A DNA stretch of 64,000 nucleotides from Streptomyces sp. Ag109_O5-1 (GCF_003814875.1 NZ_RKQF01000001.1:2542001-2606000), one strand, 5' to 3'. Shown: positions 17,110-25,841, numbered from the stretch's first letter. The notes: a model not told the origin generated them from the sequence alone. Program-made: numbers and translations.

Positions 17110-17368
17110 CAACTGTCGCTTCCAGCTCGGGAGTTACACCGATCACCGTACAGACCCGTGCCACGGTCGGCATGGCGGGCTTGTGCGAGGACAGGTAGTC
17201 GGTCGCGGCCGATGAGGCAATGGCAGTCAGCAGCTCCGTGCTGATCGAGCCACCGACCTACTGGCCGGGCTCAGTCCCGTCAGCCGCCCAGCCGCAAGGA
17301 CCCGCGGTCCTACTGCACGGAACGGCCGTCATGAAACTGCCGGCAGGGCGCCTGGTGGGCGCAGGGAC

Positions 17369-18061
17369 TCACTCCCCCGGCTGCTCCCCCCGTCCGCACG
17401 CACGGCGGTCATGGCGACGATGGTTCGCGTCCTCCTGGGCCAGGCGCCGCAGAAGCCGGACGACGGGCTCGAACAGCGCGGTGAGGACAACCGCCCGCTC
17501 AGCCAGGGCGATACGGTCCTCGATCCCTTCGAACTGCGCGAAGTCGAGGTCCGCAGTGGCGGTGGCGAGCCGCGCATAGGGGATGAGGTCGGCGGCCGTG
17601 TAGTCGGTGCCGAGGCGGCTCAGCGCCGCGAGGCTCTCGGCGAGTGCAGGGCGGTGCGGTGACGCGTCGGAGATCTGCCAGCCCATGTTCTCGATCAGGG
17701 CCTCGACCCTCGCGCCGGCTCCGCCGGACACCCCTTCGGCGGCAACGCCCTCCCGTTCCCCGCCCTTCTTGTCATTCGTCTCCGCGGAAGGCACGGGCAG
17801 GGCGTGATGAACGACGCCCAGAGTCTCGAACGCGTCCAGCGGACGGTCGACGGCTTCGAGCACCTCGCGGGTGCGTGCGACGGACAGCCCGCCGAGCTGG
17901 ATGAGGGAACGGATCAGACGGAGCCGCTGGATGTGCTCCTCGTCGTACTCGACCGTGGTGGGGTTCAGCGCGCGCCCCTCGGGGAGCAACCCCTCCCGTC
18001 GGTAGTACTTGATGGTCGCCACCGGCACCCCGGACCGCAGGCTGAGCTCTGAAATCCTCAT
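17369..18061 (-). CDS. MerR-family transcriptional regulator
   Basis: 230 residues from ATG at 18061, six bases after GAGGGAG. MRISELSLRSGVPVATIKYY plus REGLLPEG is a classic MerR winged HTH with wing, followed by the dimerisation helix to about residue 110. The C-terminal 110 residues are helical with no cysteine cluster, so this is not a metal sensor; an organic effector is likely. It is divergent from the DUF6230 gene with two palindromes between them, and is presumably an autoregulator and controller of that operon. The stretch 17158-17368 downstream, up to the IS256 boundary, holds no gene I recognise. Confidence 0.85.
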   Translation of the reverse strand: MRISELSLRSGVPVATIKYYRREGLLPEGRALNPTTVEYDEEHIQRLRLIRSLIQLGGLSVARTREVLEAVDRPLDAFETLGVVHHALPVPSAETNDKKGGEREGVAAEGVSGGAGARVEALIENMGWQISDASPHRPALAESLAALSRLGTDYTAADLIPYARLATATADLDFAQFEGIEDRIALAERAVVLTALFEPVVRLLRRLAQEDANHRRHDRRACGRGEQPGE

Positions 18062-18124
18062 GCGCTCCCTCACGCTCAACTGTCCCTCCAGTATCGCGTT
18101 ACCAGGGGTTGCCCCGCCGAGCTC

Positions 18125-18165
18125 GATAGTGCCACTATCAGGCACTCGATAGTGGAGCTATCGAG
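18125..18165. promoter_or_regulatory. Two palindromes between MerR gene and DUF6230 operon
   Basis: GATAGTG-C-CACTATC (18125-18139) and CTCGATAG-TGGAG-CTATCGAG (18145-18165) are perfect inverted repeats built on the same half-site CGATAG. They lie 64-104 bases above the MerR start and 70-111 above the DUF6230 start. Likely operators of the divergent MerR protein; which is used for which gene is not visible. Confidence 0.55.
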
Positions 18166-18235
18166 CCCGTTCCGGTGTGTCCTTTTCCGCACCCGGGCCT
18201 CTTACCTCGCACGCCTCGACAACGGAGGGCCACGC

Positions 18236-18850
18236 ATGTCCCAGCGCATCGGCAAGACCCACTGGAAGCGTTTCGCCATCGGTGCGGTGCCGACGGTGGC
18301 CGCCACGGCGGCGGTCGCCGTCTCCATGGCCCAAGGCGCGCTGGCCGCTTCGTTCAGCATCTCCGGTTCCGACTTCAAGGTCTCGGCCGGCTCCCTGAGC
18401 GGCAGCGGATTCGCCAACTACGCCACAGTGGACGTCGCCAAGAACGGCAAGCACATACCCGTCTCCGTCTCGGCCCTCGAGAACGCGAAGATCACCGACA
18501 TGTGCCAGTCCGTGCCGGTGGACATTCCCGTCCTCGGCACCTACACCATGACGCTCGAGGCGGGCGGATCGGGTACGGCGGTCAAGGCCAAGGACCTCTA
18601 CATCGACATGACCGACCTCCAGGCCACGTCCGGCACCTTCCACAACGTCGACATCGGCGTCGCCACCGGTTCCATCACCAAGGGCCAGGTCAACCCCAAG
18701 GACCACGTCGACCCCGACGGCTACGCACAGCAGGCGGACTCGATCGAGATCATCGACGCCCACCAGAAGGTCTGGGCCACCTCCGCCGGGACGTTCGAAC
18801 TGGCCGGCCTGCACATGAACATCGCGGCCGGCCGCCACGACTGCTTCTGA
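18236..18850 (+). CDS. DUF6230 family protein
   Basis: 204 residues from ATG at 18236 with GGAGGG seven bases upstream. A basic stretch (RIGKTHWKRFAIG) precedes one hydrophobic segment ending SMAQGALAAS, which reads as a signal peptide or anchor; the rest is soluble and beta-rich, with repeated glycine-serine turns and two conserved cysteines (ITDMCQSVPV and the C-terminal HDCF). The domain of unknown function is common in Streptomyces next to DUF6114 proteins, as here. An envelope role is likely but unproven. First gene of a three-gene operon. Confidence 0.75.
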   Translation: MSQRIGKTHWKRFAIGAVPTVAATAAVAVSMAQGALAASFSISGSDFKVSAGSLSGSGFANYATVDVAKNGKHIPVSVSALENAKITDMCQSVPVDIPVLGTYTMTLEAGGSGTAVKAKDLYIDMTDLQATSGTFHNVDIGVATGSITKGQVNPKDHVDPDGYAQQADSIEIIDAHQKVWATSAGTFELAGLHMNIAAGRHDCF

Positions 18851-18897
18851 GCCTCGCTCCCGCCCTCCCCACCCGTCCACGATCCGGGAGCTTCCCC

Positions 18898-19356
18898 ATG
18901 ACCAGTGCCGGCGCACCCGCGCACCCCCACAGTGACAACGGCTTCGCCAGCGCCCGCCGGGCCTTCCGGACCTGGCGGCGCACCCGCCCCTTCTGGGCGG
19001 GCCTGCTGGTGCTCCTGGCCGCCGCGCCGATCATCTACTTCCCGTACTTCAACCTCTCCCTGGGCGCCCTGTCCGTGGCGATGTCCACCACCGCGGGCGC
19101 GGGATCGCTGATCATCGGCCTGACGCTGATCGTCCTCGGCGGGCTCCTGTGGTTCCAGCCGATCATCAGGTTCTTCGCCGGATGCGTCGCCGTCTTCCTC
19201 GGTGTGCTGTCGCTCCCCATCTCCAACTTCGGCGGATTCTTCGCCGGCACCCTGCTTGCGGCCACGGGTGGACTCCTGGCTCTGGCGTGGGGCCCGGTGG
19301 ATGCGCACACACCCCACGATGCCGTCCGCCCGGAGGGAGAGCCCGGGAATGGCTGA
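18898..19356 (+). CDS. DUF6114 family membrane protein
   Basis: 152 residues from ATG at 18898, with GGGAG just upstream. Four hydrophobic segments follow a basic N-terminus (FRTWRRTRPFWAGLLVLL; PYFNLSLGALSVAM; LIIGLTLIVLGGLLWF; CVAVFLGVLSLPIS to AGTLLAATGGLLALAWG), so it is an integral membrane protein. The family has no known activity. It lies 47 bases after the DUF6230 stop and overlaps the next gene by 8 bases, so the three are translated together. It may anchor or export its soluble partners. Confidence 0.78.
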   Translation: MTSAGAPAHPHSDNGFASARRAFRTWRRTRPFWAGLLVLLAAAPIIYFPYFNLSLGALSVAMSTTAGAGSLIIGLTLIVLGGLLWFQPIIRFFAGCVAVFLGVLSLPISNFGGFFAGTLLAATGGLLALAWGPVDAHTPHDAVRPEGEPGNG

Positions 19357-20500
19357 TAAATCACCCGACATCCGCGAGGAGGCGCCAGAAGTCCGCTTCG
19401 TGCGGCCGTCGAAGAGCCGACATGCCGTTCCTCGGACGTCCACGCTGACCCGCCTGCGCCTGCCGCTCGGGAAGGCTCTCGCACTCACCGCGCTGCCTAC
19501 CGCTCTCGTCCTGGGAAGTCAGCGTCCGGCCGCCGTCGACACGAGCGCCACCGCAGCGCATTCCGTTCCCGAGGAGGGGGCCGGCGGCGGCGTCGACTGC
19601 GCCCGTCGCGACGAGCCGTCACCCCGTGCCGCGGCGCCGACTCCGACCACCACTCCGAGCTCCCCCACGAGCGGCACATCCGTCGCACCGCCGGATCACA
19701 TCGACGACCAGGAAACGAGCCCCGCCACGGCTCTACCCCCCTCGCAGAGCGCGAGCGCCGCCCCCAGCGGCCTCGTGGGCCTCCTCGGCTCCCTCCTCGG
19801 CGGCGACACCGAGCAGAGGAATCCGGCACCCGACGTCATCCCGTCACCGAAGTCGGCCGCTCCGACGCCGGCGGTGGCCCCAGAGCGGTCGGCCCCACCG
19901 TCCGCGCCCCACGCATCGCCCTCCCCCGACCACCGGGCCACCGATGCGCCGTCCCGGCCAGGACCCACCACCGGGGCCACCAGCACCTGCGACATCAGAG
20001 GTCTCAAGGCCCCCGAGGACACGAGCGCCGGTCGATTCGCCTCCGAGGCATGGAACATGAAGGGCAGCCGCCTCCGGCTGCGGGACGTCGTCTTCGGCGG
20101 CGTGGTCAGCGTGGACACGGCCGCCGGTCCCAAGCGAGTGCTCAAGTTCTCCGCGGCCGGTGTGACGATCCGCGACCTGAGGATGTCCGTACCCGTCGGC
20201 CCGCAGATCCAGCACATCGACGGAGCACCCGGCTCGACGTCCACGCTGCGTGGCGACCGCATCACGATGTACGTCGAGAGCCTGACGGGCACCCTCTCCG
20301 GCGCCGAGGGAATTCCCCTGCCTGCCGTCCTCCGCCTTCATCTCACGCCCGACACCGTTCCGGAGTGGCTCTACGACACGGTCGGGAAGCTCGGCCTCAA
20401 ACTCCAACTCGACCTGGACGAGGCCGACATCGACCAGGCCGGACAGACGGGGGGAGAGCTCACCATCCCTGGGATCCACGGGTACGGCACGCCACGGTGA
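19349..20500 (+). CDS. Proline/serine-rich exported protein of the DUF6230 operon
   Basis: 383 residues from ATG at 19349 inside the end of the DUF6114 gene. A charged N-terminus of about 35 residues leads to one hydrophobic stretch (LGKALALTALPTALVLG), then about 170 residues rich in Pro, Ser, Thr and Ala that read as a cell-wall-spanning linker, and a folded C-terminal domain of about 160 residues from TSTCDIRGLKAPED onward. That domain resembles the DUF6230 protein in turn pattern but I do not assign it. Surface-exposed or wall-associated protein, function unknown. Confidence 0.65.
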   Translation: MADKSPDIREEAPEVRFVRPSKSRHAVPRTSTLTRLRLPLGKALALTALPTALVLGSQRPAAVDTSATAAHSVPEEGAGGGVDCARRDEPSPRAAAPTPTTTPSSPTSGTSVAPPDHIDDQETSPATALPPSQSASAAPSGLVGLLGSLLGGDTEQRNPAPDVIPSPKSAAPTPAVAPERSAPPSAPHASPSPDHRATDAPSRPGPTTGATSTCDIRGLKAPEDTSAGRFASEAWNMKGSRLRLRDVVFGGVVSVDTAAGPKRVLKFSAAGVTIRDLRMSVPVGPQIQHIDGAPGSTSTLRGDRITMYVESLTGTLSGAEGIPLPAVLRLHLTPDTVPEWLYDTVGKLGLKLQLDLDEADIDQAGQTGGELTIPGIHGYGTPR

Positions 20501-20529
20501 AGCCGAGGCCGTGCTGGGCTTGCGCCTCG

Positions 20530-20567
20530 AAACCGATCGGTTTACCGTGAAGGAAACCGATCGGTTT
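20530..20567. promoter_or_regulatory. Two TetR-type operators upstream of the SDR gene
   Basis: AAACCGATCGGTTT occurs at 20530-20543 and again at 20554-20567, 24 bases apart start to start and 20 bases before the SDR ATG. The second copy extends to GGAAACCGATCGGTTTCC, a perfect 18-base palindrome. The same site recurs at 46575 and in variants at 45365, 48222 and 48248, each beside TetR-linked genes. Strong case for repression by a TetR protein encoded elsewhere in the window or genome. Confidence 0.75.
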
Positions 20568-20587
20568 CCGATTCTGTGGAGGCAGTC

Positions 20588-21289
20588 ATGACCGCTCTGA
20601 AGGGCGCAAACGTCTTCGTCACCGGCGGCAGCCGGGGCATCGGCAAGGCGCTGGTGGAGGAGCTGTATGTGCGCGGTGCGGCCAAGGTCTACGCCACGGC
20701 CCGCGACCCGCGCACCGTGACGCACCCCGACGCCGTCCCGGTGGCGCTGGAGGTCACCGACCCGGCCTCCGTCGCGGCGGCCGCCGCACAGGCACAGGAT
20801 GTCACCGTGCTGATCAACAACGCCGGCGCCTCGGTGGGCGCGTCCTTCCTCGACTCCCCGGTCGACGACGTACGCCGGGAGTTCGAGACCAACTTCTACG
20901 GCCCGCTCCTGGTCGCCCGGGCCTTCGTGCCGGTCATCGAGCACAACGGCGGTGGCCACCTCCTCAACGTGCACTCCGTGCTGTCGTGGATCGCGCTCGG
21001 CGGCTCCTACAGCGCCTCCAAGGCCGCCCTGTGGTCGCAGACCAACTCCCTGCGCCTGGAGCTGCAGCCGCGCGGCATCGCCGTCACCGGACTGCACGTC
21101 GGCTACGTCGACACCGACCTGACGACAGGCGTCGACGCCCCCAAGTCGGACCCCCGTGACGTGGCCGCACTCGCCCTCGACGGCATCGAGGCCGACGCCC
21201 ACGAGGTCCTCGCCGACGACATCTCGCGGCAGGTCAAGGCGGGCCTGGCCGGCGACCTCGCAGCACTGTATCCCCAGCTGGCCGAGTAA
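20588..21289 (+). CDS. Short-chain dehydrogenase/reductase (SDR)
   Basis: 233 residues from ATG at 20588 with GGAGG nine bases upstream. The cofactor motif GGSRGIGKAL (residues 13-22) and NNAG are classic SDR; the catalytic set is Ser in NVHSVLSW and Tyr-x3-Lys in YSASKAALW. NAD(P)-dependent oxidation or reduction of a small alcohol or ketone is expected; the substrate is unknown. Two AAACCGATCGGTTT operators sit in its promoter, so it is probably induced when a TetR repressor binds its ligand. Downstream lie a ruined hydrolase and an AsnC fragment. Confidence 0.87.
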   Translation: MTALKGANVFVTGGSRGIGKALVEELYVRGAAKVYATARDPRTVTHPDAVPVALEVTDPASVAAAAAQAQDVTVLINNAGASVGASFLDSPVDDVRREFETNFYGPLLVARAFVPVIEHNGGGHLLNVHSVLSWIALGGSYSASKAALWSQTNSLRLELQPRGIAVTGLHVGYVDTDLTTGVDAPKSDPRDVAALALDGIEADAHEVLADDISRQVKAGLAGDLAALYPQLAE

Positions 21290-21315
21290 GCCCTTACACA
21301 AGAGGAGACGGCGGC

Positions 21316-21750
21316 ATGCCCGCCCAGGACTCGCGTCCCACGATCCACATCCCGGGGACCACCAGCCACGCCCTCGCCCGGCATGTGGGGCACAACGGCG
21401 GGGGAACCCTGCGCTAACTCAAGGCGGGCAGCGGCGCCCTTCTGGTCCTGCTGCACACTGTGCGCACTCAGGCGAGCACTTCCGCCACCTCATTCCGCTG
21501 ATCGCGGACCGGTACACCGTGTCCGCCCTCGATTCTGCCGGGGACGGCTGCTCCTAGATCGCCCCCGGGGGCGTCGTACGACGGGCCGGCCATTCGCGCG
21601 GGCGTCAAGCGGCTCCTCACCGGACTCGACCTCCACCACGTGACGTTGATGGCGCGTCCATGGGGACGGTGCTCGCCCTGCCCACCACGGCCGACCTCCC
21701 GGAGCGCGTCCGGCGGGTCGTCGCGGTGAACACGTATGAGTTACGACCCC
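21316..21750 (+). pseudogene. Degenerate alpha/beta hydrolase
   Basis: Fragments of an epoxide-hydrolase-like protein are spread over several frames: an N-terminal MPAQDSRPTIHIPGTTSHAL stopped by TAA, then EHFRHLIPLIADRYTVSALD, then a TAG, then VKRLLTGLDLHHVTLM and SMGTVLALP. The order matches a hydrolase (oxyanion region, DRYTVSALDLPG-like strand, nucleophile elbow). At least two stops and frame changes make it non-functional. It starts 26 bases after the SDR gene, behind AAGAGGAGA. Confidence 0.7.
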
Positions 21751-22017
21751 AGGAACCCATTGCCTGCCACCGGCGGAGCCCTGCTGCTGACCGACGACTC
21801 CGGCCCGGTCCGCTCGACCAGACTGCCGTGAGGGCGCGCCTCCAGGTCACCTGCAGCAACTTCCCGCGCCAAGACCGCAACCTCAACACGGGCGAGCCCG
21901 AGGAAAGCGCGATGTCGGCCCGAGTGGCTCACCAGCAGGTCTTCCACGGCCCCGCCCGGCCCTCCCGCCTCGTTCTGCCCGTGGTGGCTGCGGCCTGACA
22001 AGAGGGAGCGTGGGCCA

Positions 22018-22292
22018 TGGTGAGTCTGGACACCTTCACCCTGGTCGGCATCACGGTCGAGGGGCCCGCACTGCCCGTGGCCCGGGCTCTCGCGGAACTG
22101 TGGGAGACCGATCTGGTGGTGCAGACGACCGGCATGTTCGGCATCATCGCGGAACTCGTCTGCCGAAACGATCGTGAACTCCTGCGCTCACTCATGGACA
22201 GCGGGGGCCCAGCGAGTCGGCCGGTGCCGATGCTCTGGAACATCTCGACGAGGGTGACAACGCCCTGGTCGCGTGCTCCAGAAGGATGGTAG
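22018..22292 (+). pseudogene. Lrp/AsnC ligand-binding domain fragment
   Basis: An open stretch beginning MVSLDTFTLVGITVEGPAL and running through LVVQTTGMFGIIAELVC to RELLRSLMD resembles the C-terminal RAM domain of AsnC/Lrp regulators. The DNA-binding half is absent and the tail after residue 60 departs from the family, so a frameshift is likely. Treated as a remnant of a regulator once linked to the SDR and hydrolase. Confidence 0.55.
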
Positions 22293-22365
22293 GACACCCT
22301 TCAAGCAACTGGTGTACGGCCACGGTGTCCAAGCCGCGGGCTCCGGCCCGCGGCTTGACCGCCCT

Positions 22366-23532
22366 TCACCTCTCGAGTACGACGGCGAGGCCTTGGCCGA
22401 CGCCGATGCAAATTGCCACGACTGCGATGCCGCTGCCCCGGCGGGCGAGTTCGTGGGCCGCGCGGCCGATGATGCGTCCCCCGGACGCTCCGAGCGGATG
22501 CCCCATCGCGATCGCGCCTCCGTACAGGTTCACCTTCTGTGGGTCGAGGTCTCTCCACAGCCGCAGACAGGCGAGCGACTGCGCTGCGAATGCTTCGTTC
22601 AGCTCGACCAGGTCGACGTCGGCCCATGTGCGTCCGGAACGGGCGAGGGCGCGGTTGGCCGCCTCGACGGGTGCGACTCCGAAGACGTCGGGGTCGTTGC
22701 CGAACGCCGCGCGGGCTGCGATGCGGGCGAGGGGTTCGCCGTCGAGCACGCCTTCGCGGGCGACGAGCACGGCGGAGGCGCCGTCGTTGATGGGTGACGA
22801 GTTCCCGGCGGTCACCGTGCCGTTGGCGGCGAACGCCGGGCGCAAGCCGGCGAGTACTTCGACGGTCGATTCGTCGCGGATGCTTTCGTCGCGGGCGAGG
22901 TGGTGGCCGTCGACCTGGACGATCTCGTGGTCGAAAACGCCGTCCGCCCATGCGCGGGCGGCCAGGCGATGGCTGCGCGCCGCGAACGCGTCCTGCTCCT
23001 CACGTGAGATCCGGTGGATTCCGGCAAGCTTTTCGGCGGTCTCGCCGTTGGAGATCGTCCATTCCTTCGGCAGGCGAGGGTTGACCATGCGCCATCCGAT
23101 CGACGTGTTCCGCATCGTCTGGTTGCCTGCGGGAAAGGGCCGGGTGCTTTTCTCGACGACGTACGGCGCGCGACTCATGGACTCCACGCCGCCCGCGAGC
23201 ACGATGTCGGCGTCTCCTGCCTCGACGGCTCGTGACGCCTGGATGACGGCCTCGACCGAGGACCCGCACAGGCGGTTGACGGTGACTCCCGGGACCGAGG
23301 TGGGGAATCCGGCGAGCAGCGCGCCGAAGCGTGCTACGTCGCGGTTGTCCTCGCCGGCCTGGTTCGCGTCGCCGAATATCACGTCGTCGATGCGCGCGGG
23401 ATCAAGGCCGGTGCGCTCGACGGTGGCGCGCATGACGATGGCGGCGAGGTCGTCGGGGCGTACGTCGGCGAGGGCTTTGCCGTGCCGTCCGAAGGGGGTG
23501 CGCACGGCGTCGTACACGAAGCTCGCGGGCAT
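22366..23532 (-). CDS. pcaF: Acetyl-CoA acetyltransferase, probably 3-oxoadipyl-CoA thiolase
   Basis: A 388-residue thiolase. The acyl-enzyme Cys is in NRLCGSSVEAV (about residue 88), the active His in GGAIAMGHPLGASGGRI and the second Cys in ICIGVGQGLAVVLER. Such enzymes split a 3-oxoacyl-CoA with CoA. Linkage to the CoA-transferase genes pcaJ and pcaI, one base away and in the same direction, makes 3-oxoadipyl-CoA cleavage to succinyl-CoA and acetyl-CoA the likely reaction (last step of the beta-ketoadipate pathway). A short-chain 3-oxoacid variant cannot be excluded, since no ring-cleavage genes are present. Confidence 0.85.
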   Translation of the reverse strand: MPASFVYDAVRTPFGRHGKALADVRPDDLAAIVMRATVERTGLDPARIDDVIFGDANQAGEDNRDVARFGALLAGFPTSVPGVTVNRLCGSSVEAVIQASRAVEAGDADIVLAGGVESMSRAPYVVEKSTRPFPAGNQTMRNTSIGWRMVNPRLPKEWTISNGETAEKLAGIHRISREEQDAFAARSHRLAARAWADGVFDHEIVQVDGHHLARDESIRDESTVEVLAGLRPAFAANGTVTAGNSSPINDGASAVLVAREGVLDGEPLARIAARAAFGNDPDVFGVAPVEAANRALARSGRTWADVDLVELNEAFAAQSLACLRLWRDLDPQKVNLYGGAIAMGHPLGASGGRIIGRAAHELARRGSGIAVVAICIGVGQGLAVVLER

Positions 23533-23533
23533 G

Positions 23534-24205
23534 TCAGTTACCTCTCAAGGGTGCCGCGGCGTCGGTGACGTCGGCGAGGTTGAGTCCGGTCAGGGCGGCC
23601 AGGGAGTCCACCGTGTTGTCGCCGAACGTCTCGCGCACGCGCAGTCCGTCGGGCGTGACGTCGAACACCGCGTGATCGGTGTAGATGCGGGTCACGCAGC
23701 GCACTCCGGTCAGCGGGTAGGTGCAGGTGGCGACGAGTTTCGGCGTGCCCTGCTTGGTGAGCAGGTCGGTCATCACGTAGACCGACTTCGCGCCGATGGC
23801 GAGGTCCATCGCTCCGCCGACGGCGGGAATCGCGCCGGGCTCGCCCGTCGACCAGTTCGCGAGATCGCCGGTTTCTGACACCTGGAACGCGCCGAGTACA
23901 CACACGTCCAGGTGGCCGCCGCGCATCATCGCGAAGGAGTCGGCGTGGTGGAAGTACGCCGAGCCGGGCAGCGCGGTCACCGGCTGCTTGCCGGCGTTGA
24001 TCAGGTCGGGGTCGACGGTGCCGGGCTCGGGTGCGGGCCCCATGCCGAGCATCCCGTTCTCGGTGTGCAGGACGACCTCCGTGTCGGCCGGCAGGTAGTT
24101 GGCGACAAGGGTGGGGGCGCCGATGCCAAGGTTCACGACCGATCCCTCGGGGATGTCGGCCGCGATGCGGCGGGCGAGGCCGATGCGGCTGATGCGCGTG
24201 GTCAT
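23534..24205 (-). CDS. pcaJ: 3-oxoacid CoA-transferase subunit B
   Basis: 223 residues. The glutamate that forms the enzyme-CoA thioester is in HTENGMLGMG (about residue 50). The rest matches the beta subunit of succinyl-CoA:3-oxoadipate or 3-oxoacid CoA transferases (GGHLDVCVLGAFQVSETGD; KLVATCTYPLTGVRCVTRIYTD). It works only with an alpha subunit, encoded by the gene just upstream, whose stop overlaps this start (ATGA). That gene is frameshifted, so activity of the complex is doubtful. The thiolase follows one base after its stop. Confidence 0.88.
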   Translation of the reverse strand: MTTRISRIGLARRIAADIPEGSVVNLGIGAPTLVANYLPADTEVVLHTENGMLGMGPAPEPGTVDPDLINAGKQPVTALPGSAYFHHADSFAMMRGGHLDVCVLGAFQVSETGDLANWSTGEPGAIPAVGGAMDLAIGAKSVYVMTDLLTKQGTPKLVATCTYPLTGVRCVTRIYTDHAVFDVTPDGLRVRETFGDNTVDSLAALTGLNLADVTDAAAPLRGN

Positions 24206-24943
24206 CGGCTCTCCTCCTGTGCCAGCGGGCTCCCCTCGATGTCGACGCCGCCGACGAACACGCCTTCGTCGAGCCAGCGGCGTTCTCCCACCGCGACGAC
24301 GTGGTCGATGAAGATGCCGGGCGTCACGACTGTCTCGGGGTCGATGTCGCCGAGCGGCACGATCTGGTCGACCTGGGCGATGGTGGTGGCCGCCGCGGCC
24401 GCCATGATCGGGCCGAAGTTGCGGGCGGTCTCGCGGTAGACAAGGTTGCCCCAGCGGTCGGCCCGCAGGGCGCTGATCAAGGCGACATCAGCTCGGATCG
24501 GGTATTCGAGCACATAGTCGCGGCCGTCGATCGTGCGCACCTCCTTGCCTTCCGCGAGCTGTGTGCCGACGCCTGTCGGCGAGAAGAACGCGCCGATACC
24601 CGCGCCCGCAGCGCGGATGCGTTCGGCGAGATTCCTCTGCGGGACGAGCTCCAGCTCGATGTCTCCCGCGGTAGAGGCCGTCGAACACCCACGAGTCGCT
24701 TTGTCTCGGGAACGAGCAGATGATCTTCCGTACCCTTCGCGCCGCAAGAAGCGCGGCAAGACCCGTGTCGCCGTTGCCCGCGTTGTTGTTGACGACGGTC
24801 AGGTCGCGTGCTCCGTGGGCGATGAGTGCGTCGATCAGCTCCACCGGCTGGCCCGCGCGTCCGAAGCCACCGATCATCACGGTGGCGCCGTTACGGATCC
24901 CTGAGACGGCGGCCGCGGTGTCCTCGACAGTCTTGTCGATCAC
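24202..24943 (-). pseudogene. pcaI: 3-oxoacid CoA-transferase subunit A, frameshifted
   Basis: GTG at 24943 follows GGAGGAAC. The first frame encodes the N-terminal half (TVMIGGFGRAGQPVELIDAL, VNNNAGNGDTGLAAL, SDSWVFDGLYR); the second half (AGDIELELVPQRNLAERIRA to GVDIEGSPLAQEESR) is in another frame. The break is at plus-strand 24665-24672, where TACCGCGGGAGAC stands where TACCGCGCGGGAGAC is expected: loss of one CG from a short CG run. All other family features are intact, so the lesion is recent or a sequencing error. Confidence 0.83.
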
Positions 24944-25041
24944 TGTTCCTCCACCCGTTCGGGCATCGCGCGACCTCTCCAGCGATTTCACATGGCCGGC
25001 CCGCGTGGTGACAGTGCGCGACGACAACACCATCTGACTTA

Positions 25042-25059
25042 GGCATAGCATCTATGCTT
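25042..25059. promoter_or_regulatory. Operator between pcaI and the CGNR regulator
   Basis: GGCATAG-CAT-CTATGCTT is an inverted repeat (7 of 8 pairs when extended by one base) with a 3-base centre, 99 bases above the pcaI start and 183 above the CGNR gene. A nearly perfect relative lies at 26829-26859 in the next divergent promoter of the same block. Likely binding site of a regulator common to the block. Confidence 0.55.
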
Positions 25060-25241
25060 ATGTCACATCACGCCGTGAGCGTCTTGGGCAGGGTCGATGA
25101 GCGTGAGGTGCAGCGCCCTCCGTTTGACGCTCACCGCGATGCCGCGCACTCACCGGTGCGTCGAACGCACGGCGTCGCCGTTAGGGTCCTTTCGGCGGCG
25201 ATCCCGCTCTCCTCGCCAATGAAGACTGGAGCTAATAAGCT

Positions 25242-25841
25242 ATGCCTATGTCTGAACTCGCGAGCGAACGCTACACCGACCGCATCGCCACCGGACCGCT
25301 CATCCTCGTCCAGGAGGTCCTGAACACCCGCGCCGCCGGCAAGCCCGCGCTCGAGGACCTGCTCTCGACGCCGGAATCTGCGACGTCATGGCTCTCCGGC
25401 GCGCTGGACGAATGGAGTCGACGTACCGGGGCGGAGGCGCCGGCGATCGAGGTCGATGAACCGGGGCTGGTGCGGCTTCAGCAGCTACGCGCGTCGCTGC
25501 AGATGACGGTGTCGGGTGCGGTGCGCGACGCTCCGGTCCGATCCGCGCCGAAGGGGGTGAGCGGCGCGCTCGAGGTGCGGATCGACGCCGATGGCGTCTT
25601 TTCGCTGGCGCCGCGCGGCAAGGACGTCGGCTGGGCCGTGGCGGCCGTGCTCAACGAGATCACGAACGCCCAACTGACGGGTACCTGGCGTCGTCTGAAG
25701 ATGTGCCGTAACCGGGTCTGCTCGGTTGCGTTCTATGACGGCACGAACCCCAACAACGGGGTCTGGCACGACGTGCGTGTGTGCGGTAACGCCGTGAACC
25801 TTCGGGCCTCGCGGCAGCGTCGGGCGGCCGCGCGCGCGTAG
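25242..25841 (+). CDS. CGNR zinc-finger (ABATE-domain) regulator
   Basis: 199 residues. The N-terminal 140 residues match the ABATE domain of putative stress-induced regulators; the C-terminus is a CGNR zinc finger (RLKMCRNRVCSVAFYD, then VRVCGNAVNLRASRQRR), with Cys-x4-Cys and the Cys-Gly-Asn signature. These proteins are thought to bind DNA through the finger. ATG at 25242 overlaps a CTATGCC half-site, so the protein may bind near its own start. The gene is divergent from pcaIJF and converges on the MBL hydrolase. It is the only regulator in this block and the best candidate for the AAGCATAG palindromes. Confidence 0.8.
   Translation: MPMSELASERYTDRIATGPLILVQEVLNTRAAGKPALEDLLSTPESATSWLSGALDEWSRRTGAEAPAIEVDEPGLVRLQQLRASLQMTVSGAVRDAPVRSAPKGVSGALEVRIDADGVFSLAPRGKDVGWAVAAVLNEITNAQLTGTWRRLKMCRNRVCSVAFYDGTNPNNGVWHDVRVCGNAVNLRASRQRRAAARA

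Larger units (their letters stand above)
13272..17157 (-). mobile_element. IS256-family element interrupted by a serine-recombinase element
   Basis: Both ends read inward from GGGTCTGT and share CGGTG-x-AACTC after an 8-base mismatch block, at 13272-13298 and 17131-17157. Without the 2,512-bp insert the IS is 1,374 bp, a usual IS256-family length. Its transposase is split into two parts that rejoin in frame. The 8 bp flanking each side differ (CCAGAAGC and GTGCCACG), so no target duplication survives; a rearrangement after insertion would explain this and the lost start of the integrase. Confidence 0.85.

Noticed and set aside
17158..17368. Open minus-strand stretch STELLTAIASSAATDYLSSH next to the IS256 end
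   Set aside because: Coding-like for about 30 codons but preceded by a stop and matching no family I know; could be a truncated gene but is not supported enough to list.
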